Below, one piece after another: positions 1-6,318 of a stretch of DNA of 8,612 bases (within the stretch, counting starts at the first letter, position 1; each line of letters opens with the position of its first letter). Where the stretch lies: NCBI GenBank assembly GCA_002387725.1, contig DGKK01000019.1:7651-16262 (forward strand). The letters are read 5' to 3'. The translations under genes were made by a program, and so were the position numbers. The stretch comes from Nitrospirae bacterium UBA4572. Lineage in GTDB: Bacteria > Nitrospirota > Leptospirillia > Leptospirillales > Leptospirillaceae. Under the pieces are notes generated by a model. That model was not told where the DNA came from. It did no database searches and was given only the letters and a program-made list of their open reading frames with translations.

Positions 1-75
1 GGCCATGTAGGAGGCCGCCGAAACGAGGGCGATCTGCCCGAGAAGAAATGTCCGCTGAATCCGTGTGTCGAGCAT
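1..75 (-). CDS. N-terminus of an inner-membrane protein, possibly GspC-like (partial, runs off the window)
   Basis: Only the first 25 codons are present; the gene continues leftwards beyond base 1. The ATG at 75-73 has an AGGA element about six bases upstream. The peptide begins MLDTRIQRTFLLGQIALVSA: a short charged head followed by a hydrophobic stretch, as expected for a single-pass inner-membrane anchor. The arrangement recalls the start of type II secretion GspC proteins, but 25 residues cannot settle the family. It belongs to the host chromosome, not to the integrated element. Alternative: any membrane-anchored protein, or a chance reading frame. A weak -10-like TATAAC lies on the same strand at 110-105. 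Confidence 0.45.
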   Translation of the reverse strand, partial: MLDTRIQRTFLLGQIALVSAASYMA

Positions 76-247
76 CCTGGTTCCTGCCGTCCGGAGACGG
101 TCCTGTTATATTCGGGGGTATGCCTGGGGTAAGGATTCCGGGGAATCATCCCCGAACGCCGCCGGAATCCATCCCCCTGCATGAACGATCGCTCGAAACT
201 CAAACGCGATGGCCGACGGTCTCTGAGTTTTGGGCACCTTCCGGTAT

Positions 248-253
248 TATAAT
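248..253 (+). promoter_or_regulatory. candidate -10 box for thiS
   Basis: A perfect TATAAT lies 46 bases upstream of the thiS start codon, which would give a leader of roughly 40 nt. No convincing -35 box is found at the usual distance: the 225-230 stretch matches poorly. The assignment rests on the -10 alone. Confidence 0.4.
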
Positions 254-299
254 ACAAGAAGGCAAAAATGAACATTGAGTCGAAGGGGGATCGGGACAT

Positions 300-500
300 A
301 TGGAGATCGTGGTCAATGGGGAACGACGGACTGTGGGGGAGGGGCTGACCCTTGAGGGTCTTGTCCGGGAGATGGGATTTCTCGAGAAGCCGGTTGTCTG
401 TGAGGTGAACCTCTCCATCGTCTCCCGGAAGGACTGGGCCGGAGCGGTCCTGTCGCCGGGAGACACCGTCGAGGTGATCGGGTTTGTGGGGGGAGGGTGA
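300..500 (+). CDS. thiS: sulfur carrier protein ThiS
   Basis: A 66-residue ubiquitin-fold protein that carries sulfur as a C-terminal thiocarboxylate for synthesis of the thiazole ring of thiamine. After adenylation by ThiF it hands sulfur to thiazole synthase ThiG in the cytoplasm. The sequence has the family length, the core run LSPGDTVEVIGFV and the C-terminal GGG that must be exposed for adenylation. The ATG at 300 has an AAGGGGG ribosome-binding site about ten bases upstream. No thiG or thiF follows: the next identified gene is the tRNA, so here it is a lone chromosomal gene or the end of a dispersed pathway. MoaD-like carriers share the fold, but the short length and ending fit ThiS better. 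Confidence 0.88.
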   Translation: MEIVVNGERRTVGEGLTLEGLVREMGFLEKPVVCEVNLSIVSRKDWAGAVLSPGDTVEVIGFVGGG

Positions 501-543
501 TTGCTGGATCTGGACGAGAAAGGGGAAAGAGGCGGCGGAGCGC

Positions 544-572
544 TTGAGTTTTTCGTGACGGTGTGGTAAAAA
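544..572 (+). promoter_or_regulatory. candidate promoter of tRNA-Gly
   Basis: TTGAGT (544-549) and TAAAAA (567-572) are separated by exactly 17 bases and would start transcription near 579, about 20 nt ahead of the tRNA. Each box matches four of six consensus positions, so this is plausible but unproven. Confidence 0.4.
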
Positions 573-598
573 ATGATCGACATGCCAAACCAAAGAGG

Positions 599-673
599 GC
601 GGGATTAACTCAGCGGTAGAGTGTCAGCTTCCCAAGCTGAAGGTCGTGGGTTCGAATCCCATATCCCGCTCCA
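599..673 (+). tRNA. tRNA-Gly(CCC), integration target of the element
   Basis: A complete 75-nt cloverleaf with encoded CCA. Acceptor stem GCGGGAT (599-605) pairs with ATCCCGC (663-669), followed by discriminator T670 and CCA at 671-673. The D stem is ACTC/GAGT. The anticodon stem TCAGC (624-628) pairs with GCTGA (636-640) around loop TTCCCAA, with anticodon CCC at 631-633. The T arm contains the usual GGTTCGAATCC. The gene is intact although an element sits directly behind it, because the element carries a copy of the tRNA 3' end and restores the gene on integration. Confidence 0.97.
627..673. repeat. attL core (47-bp direct repeat, copy 1)
   Basis: These 47 bases, from the anticodon stem to the terminal CCA of the tRNA, are repeated exactly at 8427-8473. 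The match stops at base 626 (A here, G at 8426) and at base 674 (A versus T at 8474). The left half includes the inverted repeat CAGCTT-CCC-AAGCTG (625-639), the typical core-binding geometry of a tyrosine integrase acting at an anticodon loop. Confidence 0.95.
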
Positions 674-687
674 AATTCCACAAGCAC

Positions 688-1791
688 TTAGACGACTTCC
701 TCCCGAACCTCACTTCCCCGCTTGTCCGTTTTAGTGTCCGTTCCATCCTGAATTTTCCCCTTCGAAATCCGGTTGACTGCCTGGGTCAGATGAGCCCCGG
801 AAAGGTGACTGTATCGCGTGGTCATGGCAAGCGTCTTGTGTCCGAGAATCTCCTGAACCGTCCGGATGTCCACCCCGGCCATCACGAGACGGCTTGCACA
901 GGTATGCCGGAGCGTGTGCCAGATCACATCCTTGATTCCGGCCTTCTCCAATGCGGGTAGATACACTCTCCGGTAGAAATTCTGCGGGTCGATATGCGTT
1001 GCCGGATTCTGGGACGGAAAGCACCAGGCGCTCACGACCCGCCTCTCTGTCCGGATCGCCTTCAATATTTCGACGGCCTCGTCCGAAAGCGGGACGTGAC
1101 GGGTTCCTCCATGCTTGGATCGCGGGATGGTCAGGACGCGGTTTTGTAGGTCGATATCGGACCAGGTGAGGGAAAATTGCTCTTCCCGTCGGAGTCCCGT
1201 CAATATCGCAAACCGGACAAGGCGGAAGTCGGCGGGTGTCATGACCTCCCGGAGCCGTAATTCTTCTCCCTCCGTCAGGAACCGAAGACGGCCACGGGGA
1301 GTGGGCAGGAGAGAGAATCCCTGCATCGGGGAGTGGTCGATCTTCCCGTCCCGCAGGGCCTCGTTGAGCGCGGCCCGGAGATGGCCGAAGAAATGGTTGA
1401 TGGTCTGTGGGCTGAGGTCACGGGAGTCTCGGGCCTCGTTCAGGATCTTTCGGAGATCAGAAGGGGTTAAGTCGTTGGTCCGCTTCTCTCCGATCTTCTC
1501 GATCCACCAGGAAGCGTATCTCTTCTCGTTCACCCCCTGACGGCCCGAGAACCGGCTGGCCCTCTCTGTCACCACCTCCCGGACGGTTGGGAAGATCCGT
1601 TTCTTTTCCCGCGGGACAAGGCGACCCTCCCGCGCTTCGGTCTTAAGTCGCTCATAAACAGCCTTGGCCGCCGTCTTCGGCCCTACCTTCCGGCGAATCC
1701 TCTTCCCTTCATGTCGCAAATCCACCCACCAGACCCCCGACCCAGGGGGAATCTCCCGAATCCCTCGATCCTTTCCTCCTTTACGCGCCAT
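688..1791 (-). CDS. int: tyrosine recombinase / integrase of the element
   Basis: This protein catalyses integration of the circular element at tRNA-Gly and, with a directionality factor, its excision. From the chosen start it has 367 residues: an N-terminal arm-binding region (about 1-60), a core-binding SAM-like domain (about 65-160) and a C-terminal catalytic domain. The catalytic set is complete: R201 (TGLRREE), K226 (IPRSKHGGTRH), H292 and R295 (HTLRH), H318 (ILGHKT) and nucleophile Y327 (TTRYSHL). A longer frame runs back to 2043, but the ATG at 1791-1789 is preferred. It follows the stop of the zinc-finger gene by one base and has a GGGAGGG ribosome-binding site, which suggests translational coupling. 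The stop codon lies 15 bp from attL and no terminator is seen, so its mRNA may run antisense into the tRNA. Confidence 0.95.
   Translation of the reverse strand: MARKGGKDRGIREIPPGSGVWWVDLRHEGKRIRRKVGPKTAAKAVYERLKTEAREGRLVPREKKRIFPTVREVVTERASRFSGRQGVNEKRYASWWIEKIGEKRTNDLTPSDLRKILNEARDSRDLSPQTINHFFGHLRAALNEALRDGKIDHSPMQGFSLLPTPRGRLRFLTEGEELRLREVMTPADFRLVRFAILTGLRREEQFSLTWSDIDLQNRVLTIPRSKHGGTRHVPLSDEAVEILKAIRTERRVVSAWCFPSQNPATHIDPQNFYRRVYLPALEKAGIKDVIWHTLRHTCASRLVMAGVDIRTVQEILGHKTLAMTTRYSHLSGAHLTQAVNRISKGKIQDGTDTKTDKRGSEVREEVV
722..744 (+). repeat. candidate integrase arm-type sites, left arm
   Basis: TTGTCCGTTTT (722-732) and GTGTCCGTTCC (734-744) are direct repeats with a 12-bp period, about 50 bp inside attL. 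The same motif, pair spacing and orientation recur near attR. They lie within the 3' coding end of the integrase gene. Confidence 0.6.
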
Positions 1792-1792
1792 G

Positions 1793-2506
1793 TCACCCTC
1801 CCTTTTTTGCCCATGACGTGGGCGGTTTTGAACCCGAGAGCCCCAAGTGTTCCAGGGACTTCCCGTGTCTCTCCCGCGTTGCCTCCCATGCCTTCTCTCG
1901 GGAGAGTCCTGCCTTGATCTTTCGGTAGAAATACATCCGCGGGGTCTGGTCCGACCTCTTGGAAGACGGGACATCATGTGCCCGTTTCCGGCAGGCTTCG
2001 GAGCAAAAAATTCGCTTTCCTTTAGAAACAAACATTTTTCCACAACGAGGCCCTGGGCAAATTTGAATTGAGCTTAGTTTTTCCCTCAATTCATTCTGCA
2101 ACACCTGAATCTCAGGAGAGGGGATTTGCTTAAAAACATCCCAAAAATTCTGAAACTCTCTTTCTAATAGCAAGGTTATCCCTTGGGGCGAAGACAAAAG
2201 AATGAGAGCGATTTTCTTATCAAGTTCATCATCTGCCTTTTTTTTCTTAAGAATCATCGAAATATAGTTTGTCCACTCGTCAACGGAACTCTCCAATATC
2301 TCCCCCGTCAGAAGGACTGGAGAATGTCCCTTCAGATAACTAAGCACGGCCTTTTCTCCCCCTGAGTGGATCGCTCGGAGGATTTGGGCGTAGTGCCGAA
2401 TAATTTTTGCGGCAGTCCGGCTCCACCAGACGGCGAGTCGGTTCTCCCGCCCTCCACTCCTCAAAAGAAATTCGATTTCATTCAAGAGTTCTTCAATCGT
2501 CGTCAT
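1793..2506 (-). CDS. CGNR-like zinc-finger protein, co-transcribed with the integrase
   Basis: A 237-residue protein of unknown exact role. Residues 1-145 are mostly helical without a recognised motif. Residues 150-172 form a four-cysteine zinc-binding site, C150-x4-C155-x12-C168-x3-C172, in the context GKRIFCSEACRKRAH. This resembles the C-terminal zinc finger of CGNR-type proteins and suggests nucleic-acid binding. Its TGA is one base from the integrase ATG, so the two genes form one unit and the protein may influence recombination or integrase expression. The ATG at 2506 lacks a clear ribosome-binding site and a possible -10 box (TATAAT, complement of 2518-2523) is only about 12 bases away, so the message could have a very short leader. 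Much of the coding sequence is more AT-rich than the integrase, a sign of mixed origin. Confidence 0.8.
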   Translation of the reverse strand: MTTIEELLNEIEFLLRSGGRENRLAVWWSRTAAKIIRHYAQILRAIHSGGEKAVLSYLKGHSPVLLTGEILESSVDEWTNYISMILKKKKADDELDKKIALILLSSPQGITLLLEREFQNFWDVFKQIPSPEIQVLQNELREKLSSIQICPGPRCGKMFVSKGKRIFCSEACRKRAHDVPSSKRSDQTPRMYFYRKIKAGLSREKAWEATRERHGKSLEHLGLSGSKPPTSWAKKGG

Positions 2507-2517
2507 GTAACCAGTTT

Positions 2518-2543
2518 ATTATAGGGTTCATTTTGTGTGACAA
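2518..2543 (-). promoter_or_regulatory. candidate promoter for the zinc-finger/integrase unit
   Basis: On the minus strand TTGTCA (complement of 2538-2543) precedes a perfect TATAAT (complement of 2518-2523). The spacer is only 14 bases, shorter than normal, so the -10 is more credible than the pair. Confidence 0.35.
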
Positions 2544-2548
2544 ATCCC

Positions 2549-2578
2549 TTGATATTCCTCGAGAATTAAAGATAGCAT
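2549..2578 (+). promoter_or_regulatory. candidate promoter for the alpA-like / primase operon
   Basis: TTGATA (2549-2554) and TAGCAT (2573-2578) are 18 bases apart and would drive the plus-strand replication genes. The stretch 2595-2632 downstream is very AT-rich, with repeated AATAAT-like units. It may be a leader, a regulator site or a DNA-unwinding element. Confidence 0.4.
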
Positions 2579-2639
2579 GAAGGTGTGGACGCGTCAATAA
2601 TGTAATAATAAATAAGTTAACAGTTTAATTGAGGGTTGG

Positions 2640-2825
2640 ATGAAAAATTTGTTGAACATCGATGAAACCGCAAAGCGGCTTGGAGTGTCGCCCCGGACGA
2701 TTCGGGGATGGCTTTACCGTGGTGAACTTGCTTATGTCCGAGTAGGGAAAAAGGCAATCCGGATCGAGGAATCCGTGGTGGAACGGCTGATTGAAAAGGG
2801 GCGGCACGAGGCGATCGGTATTTAA
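2640..2825 (+). CDS. AlpA/excisionase-family HTH protein
   Basis: A 61-residue MerR-type (HTH_17) DNA-binding protein. LNIDETAKRLGVSPRTIRGW forms the helix-turn-helix, and YVRVGKKAIRIEESVVERLI forms the wing and last helix. Proteins of this size and fold act as recombination directionality factors (Xis) or as AlpA-like activators in satellites such as P4. It is the first gene of the rightward operon, 27 bp ahead of the primase-helicase, and is transcribed away from the integrase unit. That position suits a switch that couples excision to replication. The ATG at 2640 has GAGGG four bases upstream. Whether it acts on attachment sites, on promoters or on both cannot be read from the sequence. 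Confidence 0.85.
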   Translation: MKNLLNIDETAKRLGVSPRTIRGWLYRGELAYVRVGKKAIRIEESVVERLIEKGRHEAIGI

Positions 2826-2852
2826 CTATTAACTGCGTCGTTTGGAGGGATA

Positions 2853-4871
2853 ATGCCGAAGGGAGCGAAAGATGGGAACAAAAAAAGCGGCCCCATCAGA
2901 CCGCCAGAATACCAGCAGATTGATTTTGACATAGCGGAACAATTCCTGCAAGGGCTTGATCCGGCGGGGCAATTCACATTCCAGGCGCTCGGGGATCGCG
3001 TCAAAGATCCGGATCTTGTCCGAACATTACACGGACCCTTTGCAGAGCATCGGGACGAACTCGCCCGGCTGAACCGTCTAGGCGCGGGGGTCTTCGTAAC
3101 GATCAACCGGACGGATGGAAGAGGCCGGAAAGCTGAGAATATCACGGCGATTAGAGCCGTATTCCTGGATTTGGACGGGGCTCCTCTCCCCGAAGAATGG
3201 CCGATTGAACCCCACCTTATTATCGAGTCCAGCCTTGAACGATATCATGTGTACTGGCTCCAGGAGTCCGGATTCCCTTTGGATCGATTCGAGGGCATTC
3301 AAAAGGCCCTTGCCAGCCGATATGGAGGAGATACAAGCGTCTGTGACCTGCCAAGGGTCATGCGGGTTCCCGGGTTCTTTCACCAGAAAAAAGAGCCCTT
3401 CCTGAGCCGGATTCGCCGGAACTGGAGCGAAGAGCCCCGCTACGCCCCGGCACAGATTCTCGCGGCCTTTCCCCCCGTTTCCGAACCGAAATCCCGTCCC
3501 AACGTCGATACCGGGGATGACATTATTCTGAAAGCCCTTGCCGAACGGGGATTGCTGATCGGCCCGGGGCGGGAAAAGGGAATGTACCGGATGAACTGTC
3601 CGTGGACTTCGGAGCACACGAACGGCGACCCGGAAGCGATTTATTACCTTCCCAACCATGGAGGATTCAAAGAGCCGGCGTACAAATGTCTGCATAAACA
3701 CTGTAAGGAACGGAAGATCAAGGATCTTAAGGTCTTTCTGGGGATCTCGGATGACGGCTCTTTTGAGCTTGTCCGGGTGTCAGAATTATGGGACGAGCAG
3801 GACGACGAGCCGGAGTGGGCGGTCGAACATCTTCTCCCAGAGGGGTCTGTGGGGATTCTAGGCTCTCGCCCCAAGACCGGCAAAAGCACATTCGCACGAT
3901 GCCTGGCGGTCGCTGTAGCCAGTGGGGAGCTCTTTCTTGACGAATTGGAAACCGTCCACGGCGACGTCATCTATCTTGCCCTAGAAGAGAACAAGCGGGC
4001 CGTAGTCCGGGCATTCAAGATGGTGGCGCTAAAGGGCTTTGGGATGGATGAGGCCCGAGCCCGGGAGGTTCTCTCCCATATCGGACTAATCACTGGCCCA
4101 ACCCCCAAGGACTTCCCGAAAAAACTGGCCGACCTGGTTGAAAAGCACCAACCCGTCTTGATCATCGTAGACACCCTGATCCGGCTGTTGAAGTTACAAG
4201 ACAGCAACGCGTATTCCGAAACATCCGCGGGACTGGAGCCCCTGCTCCACATGGCCCACGAACGGAACATAGCGGTCCTGCTCTTGCACCACACGAAGAA
4301 GAGCGATCAAGGGGAGCTTTTGGGGAGTACCGGGATCGCCGCTTCCGCGGACGTGATCCTTACCCTGGGGAAAAAGGACGGAACCCGAACCCTGGTCGCA
4401 GAGGGGAGGGGCGTCGCATTCGAGCCGGTAACGTTAAGTTTTCATCCGGATTCCCTGTTTTACAGCATGGGGGTTCCGGTAGACGAAGCGGAGATTCATG
4501 TCGTCATGGAGCGAATCCGGGCTTTCATGGGGAATCACCCGGACAGCCCCGTTTTCTGGAAGGATCTTCAAGCCGGTGTGGAGGGCCGAAAGCAAACGAA
4601 AAACGAGGCCATCCGTCGGTTGGAACATGAGGGGGTCATCGAGCGGAAGGGAACCCCCCGATCAAAGAAAGATCCCCTCCATTTCATCTTGGTTCCCAAA
4701 GGTTCCTACAATACACAGGAACCAAGATACCAAGATGCGGAAAGTGGCCCCAGTCCTAGCTGGATCTTGGTTCCCGAAAATCCAGAAAATCTTGGTTCCC
4801 ACGAAAAACATAAAAACTCGGGAACCAAGATGCCCCCCGAAATTGATCTTTCCGGCGCGGAGGTTTTTTGA
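2853..4871 (+). CDS. RepB-type primase fused to RepA-type helicase (replication protein)
   Basis: A 672-residue protein expected to prime and unwind DNA for replication of the excised element. The N-terminal third is an archaeo-eukaryotic-type primase of the RepB class: FLDLDG (104-109) gives metal ligands D106 and D108, H132 lies in RYHVYW, and D165 lies in CDLPRVMRVPG. A probable zinc site follows (C249, H255, C279, H283, C284). The RecA-fold helicase domain has Walker A GSRPKTGKS (337-345), Walker B VLIIVD ending at D440, and the LLLHHTKK sensor region (476-483), as in RSF1010 RepA-like ATPases. Residues about 555-625 look like a winged helix. The ATG at 2853 has GGAGGG close upstream. The last 60 codons contain DNA-level iterons, and the gene ends in tandem stops TGA-TAA. 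Confidence 0.92.
   Translation: MPKGAKDGNKKSGPIRPPEYQQIDFDIAEQFLQGLDPAGQFTFQALGDRVKDPDLVRTLHGPFAEHRDELARLNRLGAGVFVTINRTDGRGRKAENITAIRAVFLDLDGAPLPEEWPIEPHLIIESSLERYHVYWLQESGFPLDRFEGIQKALASRYGGDTSVCDLPRVMRVPGFFHQKKEPFLSRIRRNWSEEPRYAPAQILAAFPPVSEPKSRPNVDTGDDIILKALAERGLLIGPGREKGMYRMNCPWTSEHTNGDPEAIYYLPNHGGFKEPAYKCLHKHCKERKIKDLKVFLGISDDGSFELVRVSELWDEQDDEPEWAVEHLLPEGSVGILGSRPKTGKSTFARCLAVAVASGELFLDELETVHGDVIYLALEENKRAVVRAFKMVALKGFGMDEARAREVLSHIGLITGPTPKDFPKKLADLVEKHQPVLIIVDTLIRLLKLQDSNAYSETSAGLEPLLHMAHERNIAVLLLHHTKKSDQGELLGSTGIAASADVILTLGKKDGTRTLVAEGRGVAFEPVTLSFHPDSLFYSMGVPVDEAEIHVVMERIRAFMGNHPDSPVFWKDLQAGVEGRKQTKNEAIRRLEHEGVIERKGTPRSKKDPLHFILVPKGSYNTQEPRYQDAESGPSPSWILVPENPENLGSHEKHKNSGTKMPPEIDLSGAEVF
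4686..4831. repeat. iteron-like array of ATCTTGGTTCCC, candidate replication origin
   Basis: There are five copies of one 12-mer in 146 bp. Direct copies are at 4686-4697, 4764-4775 and 4789-4800; inverted copies are at 4717-4728 (11 of 12 bases) and 4820-4831. Partial copies sit at 4701-4706 and 4729-4736. Copies 3 and 4 start 25 bp apart, and copies 4 and 5 form an inverted pair with a 19-base gap. The array lies in the primase-helicase coding sequence but is read in different frames (ILVP twice, LGS once; inverted copies EPRYQ and GTKM). This indicates that DNA, not protein, is conserved. A replication initiator site or a regulator operator is the natural explanation. Confidence 0.75.
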
Positions 4872-4874
4872 TAA

Positions 4875-5308
4875 CTGTCATCGAAAAAAATCACTCAGGC
4901 TGGGTTAACCATCGAAGCCGACGGGGATCGCCTGATCGTTCGTCCGAAGGAACGGATCACGGAAGAGGTTCGTTCCCTCATACGGGAACACAAGGCGGAG
5001 CTTTTGGCCGCTCTCAAGAATCGTCTTCCTGAGCGCGTGACGTGGGAGAGCCCCCTTTTCGGGGAAATGACCGGGGGGACGGTTTTGGCAATGGACGAGA
5101 CGACATTTTCCCTGATCCATCCCCTGACGGCCGAAAAGGTGACACTTTCCCGCGAATGGATAGTCAGTTTGGACGAGCGGGCCGCGATCATGGAGCATGA
5201 CAGCGGTCTTCCACGTGAAGGGCCGACAAACAGGCCAAGATTGAGTTTTTCGAGCTGTTCCGGAAGGGGGGACAATGCGGCAAGCAGTTGAGCAAAGCAT
5301 CTTTTTGA
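4875..5308 (+). pseudogene. TubC-like small protein gene, probably frameshifted and lacking a normal start
   Basis: The frame directly after the primase stops reads ITQAGLTIEADGDRLIVRP, then ITEEVRSLIREHKAELLAAL, a TubC N-terminal-like docking fold common in small genes beside primases. It continues to DERAAIMEHDSGLPRE at 5172-5219. After GAA (5217-5219) the open frame degenerates and stops at 5291. One base further back the -1 frame reads ADKQAKIEFFELFRKGG and ends at 5308, which looks like the true end, so one base was probably lost near 5220. No ATG, GTG or TTG lies between the in-frame TAA at 4872 and 5004. GGAGG (4859-4863) could serve CTG at 4875 or a TTG at 4868 in another frame. Function is unknown. 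A sequencing error could explain the frameshift. Confidence 0.6.
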
Positions 5309-5352
5309 TCGGACTGGCCTGGATCACATTCTTGACGGCCACGAGACGATGA
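5275..5352 (+). CDS. possible 25-residue single-pass membrane peptide
   Basis: A short frame starting ATG at 5275 behind a purine-rich GGAAGGGGGG. It encodes a peptide with a hydrophobic core SIFLIGLAWITFLTA flanked by MRQAVEQ and a TRR tail, as in tiny membrane peptides or lysis-type factors. It overlaps the end of the TubC-like frame. Its stop overlaps the ATG of a further 37-codon frame (5349-5462) by ATGA. There is no homology evidence; it could be chance. Confidence 0.25.
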   Translation: MRQAVEQSIFLIGLAWITFLTATRR

Positions 5353-5372
5353 TATGTCACGTTCCGATCAAC

Positions 5373-5398
5373 AAAAAAGCCCCCGTCTCACCGGAGGC
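5373..5398 (-). terminator. intrinsic terminator signature on the minus strand
   Basis: On the minus strand the stem GCCTCCG/CGGGGGC (5398-5379, one mismatch, six-base loop) is followed directly by six T residues (complement of 5373-5378). It would stop leftward transcripts entering the replication region, although no minus-strand gene ends here. Confidence 0.5.
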
Positions 5399-5428
5399 CG
5401 CAATCAACCAAGCTGAAATGATTCACCC

Positions 5429-5794
5429 ATGCCAACACTTACCAAGTCAGCCAACAAACTGAGGTCCACCCTTCCCAAGTCCGGAGGCGGCACAGCCCCC
5501 CAGGATACCGGGATCAGGCTTGCGACCTTCCCGCGACCGGAAGGGGAACTGCGGTTCACCTGGAACGTCTATGAAGATAAACCCTACCTGCGACTTCAGC
5601 TATGGAGCAAAGGCGATGACGGTTCATTCTGGCCTGTGAAGGGGCAGGGTTTCACGATCAAGGTCAAGGAACTCCCCGACCTTGCGGAGGGAGTCCAGAA
5701 GGCTCTCGACATGGCCTTGAAGGAATCCGGGCATACCTCGGGGGGATCGAAGCCCCCGAGCCGGGCAAACGAAGGCGTAGATGCCCCTTTCTGA
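5429..5794 (+). CDS. PC4-like (transcriptional coactivator p15 fold) ssDNA-binding protein
   Basis: A 121-residue protein. Residues about 40-98 fit the PC4/p15 fold: beta-rich ELRFTWNVYEDKPYLRLQLW, then GSFWPVKGQGFTIKVKELPD, then a helix (LAEGVQKALDMALK). Bacterial and phage members of this family bind single-stranded DNA, often as dimers. The N-terminal 35 residues and the Ser/Gly/Pro-rich tail are probably disordered. It lies at the end of the replication operon behind a primase-helicase, so a role in protecting or presenting ssDNA during replication is likely. The ATG at 5429 has no clear ribosome-binding site, and an in-frame stop just upstream rules out an earlier start. Translation may depend on coupling to upstream frames. 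Confidence 0.75.
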   Translation: MPTLTKSANKLRSTLPKSGGGTAPQDTGIRLATFPRPEGELRFTWNVYEDKPYLRLQLWSKGDDGSFWPVKGQGFTIKVKELPDLAEGVQKALDMALKESGHTSGGSKPPSRANEGVDAPF

Positions 5795-5848
5795 CCCGGA
5801 AGGCCCCATCGGGAATCACATATTCACCTTCAATCCGCATAACGAAAA

Positions 5849-5873
5849 AGGTCCCGGGAACGAACCGGGGCCT
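5849..5873. terminator. bidirectional terminator between converging genes
   Basis: A nine-pair stem AGGTCCCGG/CCGGGGCCT (one G-T wobble) with a seven-base loop. Read on the minus strand it is followed by a T run (complement of 5844-5848), so it should stop the outer-membrane protein transcript well. On the plus strand the tail TAATCATTTT is weaker but may end the PC4-like transcript. Confidence 0.75.
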
Positions 5874-6318
5874 AATCATTTTCACTCCTTATGGAATGTG
5901 AGTGCCCTAATTATCAAAACCCATGATAAACCCACATGCGATAGTCGAAGCCAAATAGCAGAAAGAATGTGCTGATATTTGTTTGTCCGGAGCCTGAAAG
6001 GGAGGCATTATTTCCAGCCAAGGTCAGTGATGATGTCGGGTCATTGTATAGATATCCCATCTCAGCATTGAGCGAAAGGTTTTGAGTGACATAATAATCA
6101 GTCCCGACGGCCACCCTGAGACCCAAGGAAGTACCGGGGCTCACGACACAGGAAATACTGTTGGCTGAACAGACCGCATTCAGAGATGCACTATTTGTGA
6201 AGGAATTGGCATTGAAGCCTATCCCGAAAGAGCCATAGAAAGACCAGTTGTCCATTTTATCTGTACGAAGTTCAATGGTAGGCAAAAATGAAATGGATGT
6301 TGCCTCCCCTAAATTCAC

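Noticed and set aside
48..278. 76-codon plus-strand frame upstream of thiS
   Set aside because: It overlaps the leftward membrane-protein start and the candidate thiS promoter, and its composition is not protein-like.
501..569. 22-codon frame (TTG start) directly after the thiS stop
   Set aside because: It is very short, of low-complexity Gly-rich composition, overlaps the likely tRNA promoter, and has no resemblance to thiG or another thiamine gene.
200..588. Two minus-strand frames opposite thiS
   Set aside because: They are antisense to a confidently identified thiS and are Pro/Ser/Arg-rich, as GC-rich shadow frames usually are.
646..960. 104-codon frame starting inside the tRNA
   Set aside because: It reads through tRNA and antisense to the integrase catalytic domain, with no protein-like features.
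1792..2043. N-terminal extension of the integrase to 451 residues
   Set aside because: The extra 84 residues overlap the zinc-finger gene in another frame and are Arg/Gly/Pro-rich. The start at 1791 has a strong ribosome-binding site and a one-base spacing to the upstream stop.
4686..4831. CRISPR array
   Set aside because: The repeats are 12-mers in both orientations with irregular spacing inside a coding gene, and no cas gene is present.
5200..5240. Programmed -1 frameshift site in the TubC-like gene
   Set aside because: No X-XXY-YYZ slippery heptamer is present at the break (sequence around GAAGGGCC), so a lost base or sequencing error is more likely.
4905..5360. Minus-strand frames of 126 and 151 codons opposite the TubC-like gene
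   Set aside because: The plus-strand reading has recognisable family features, whereas the minus-strand translations do not. They are shadows.
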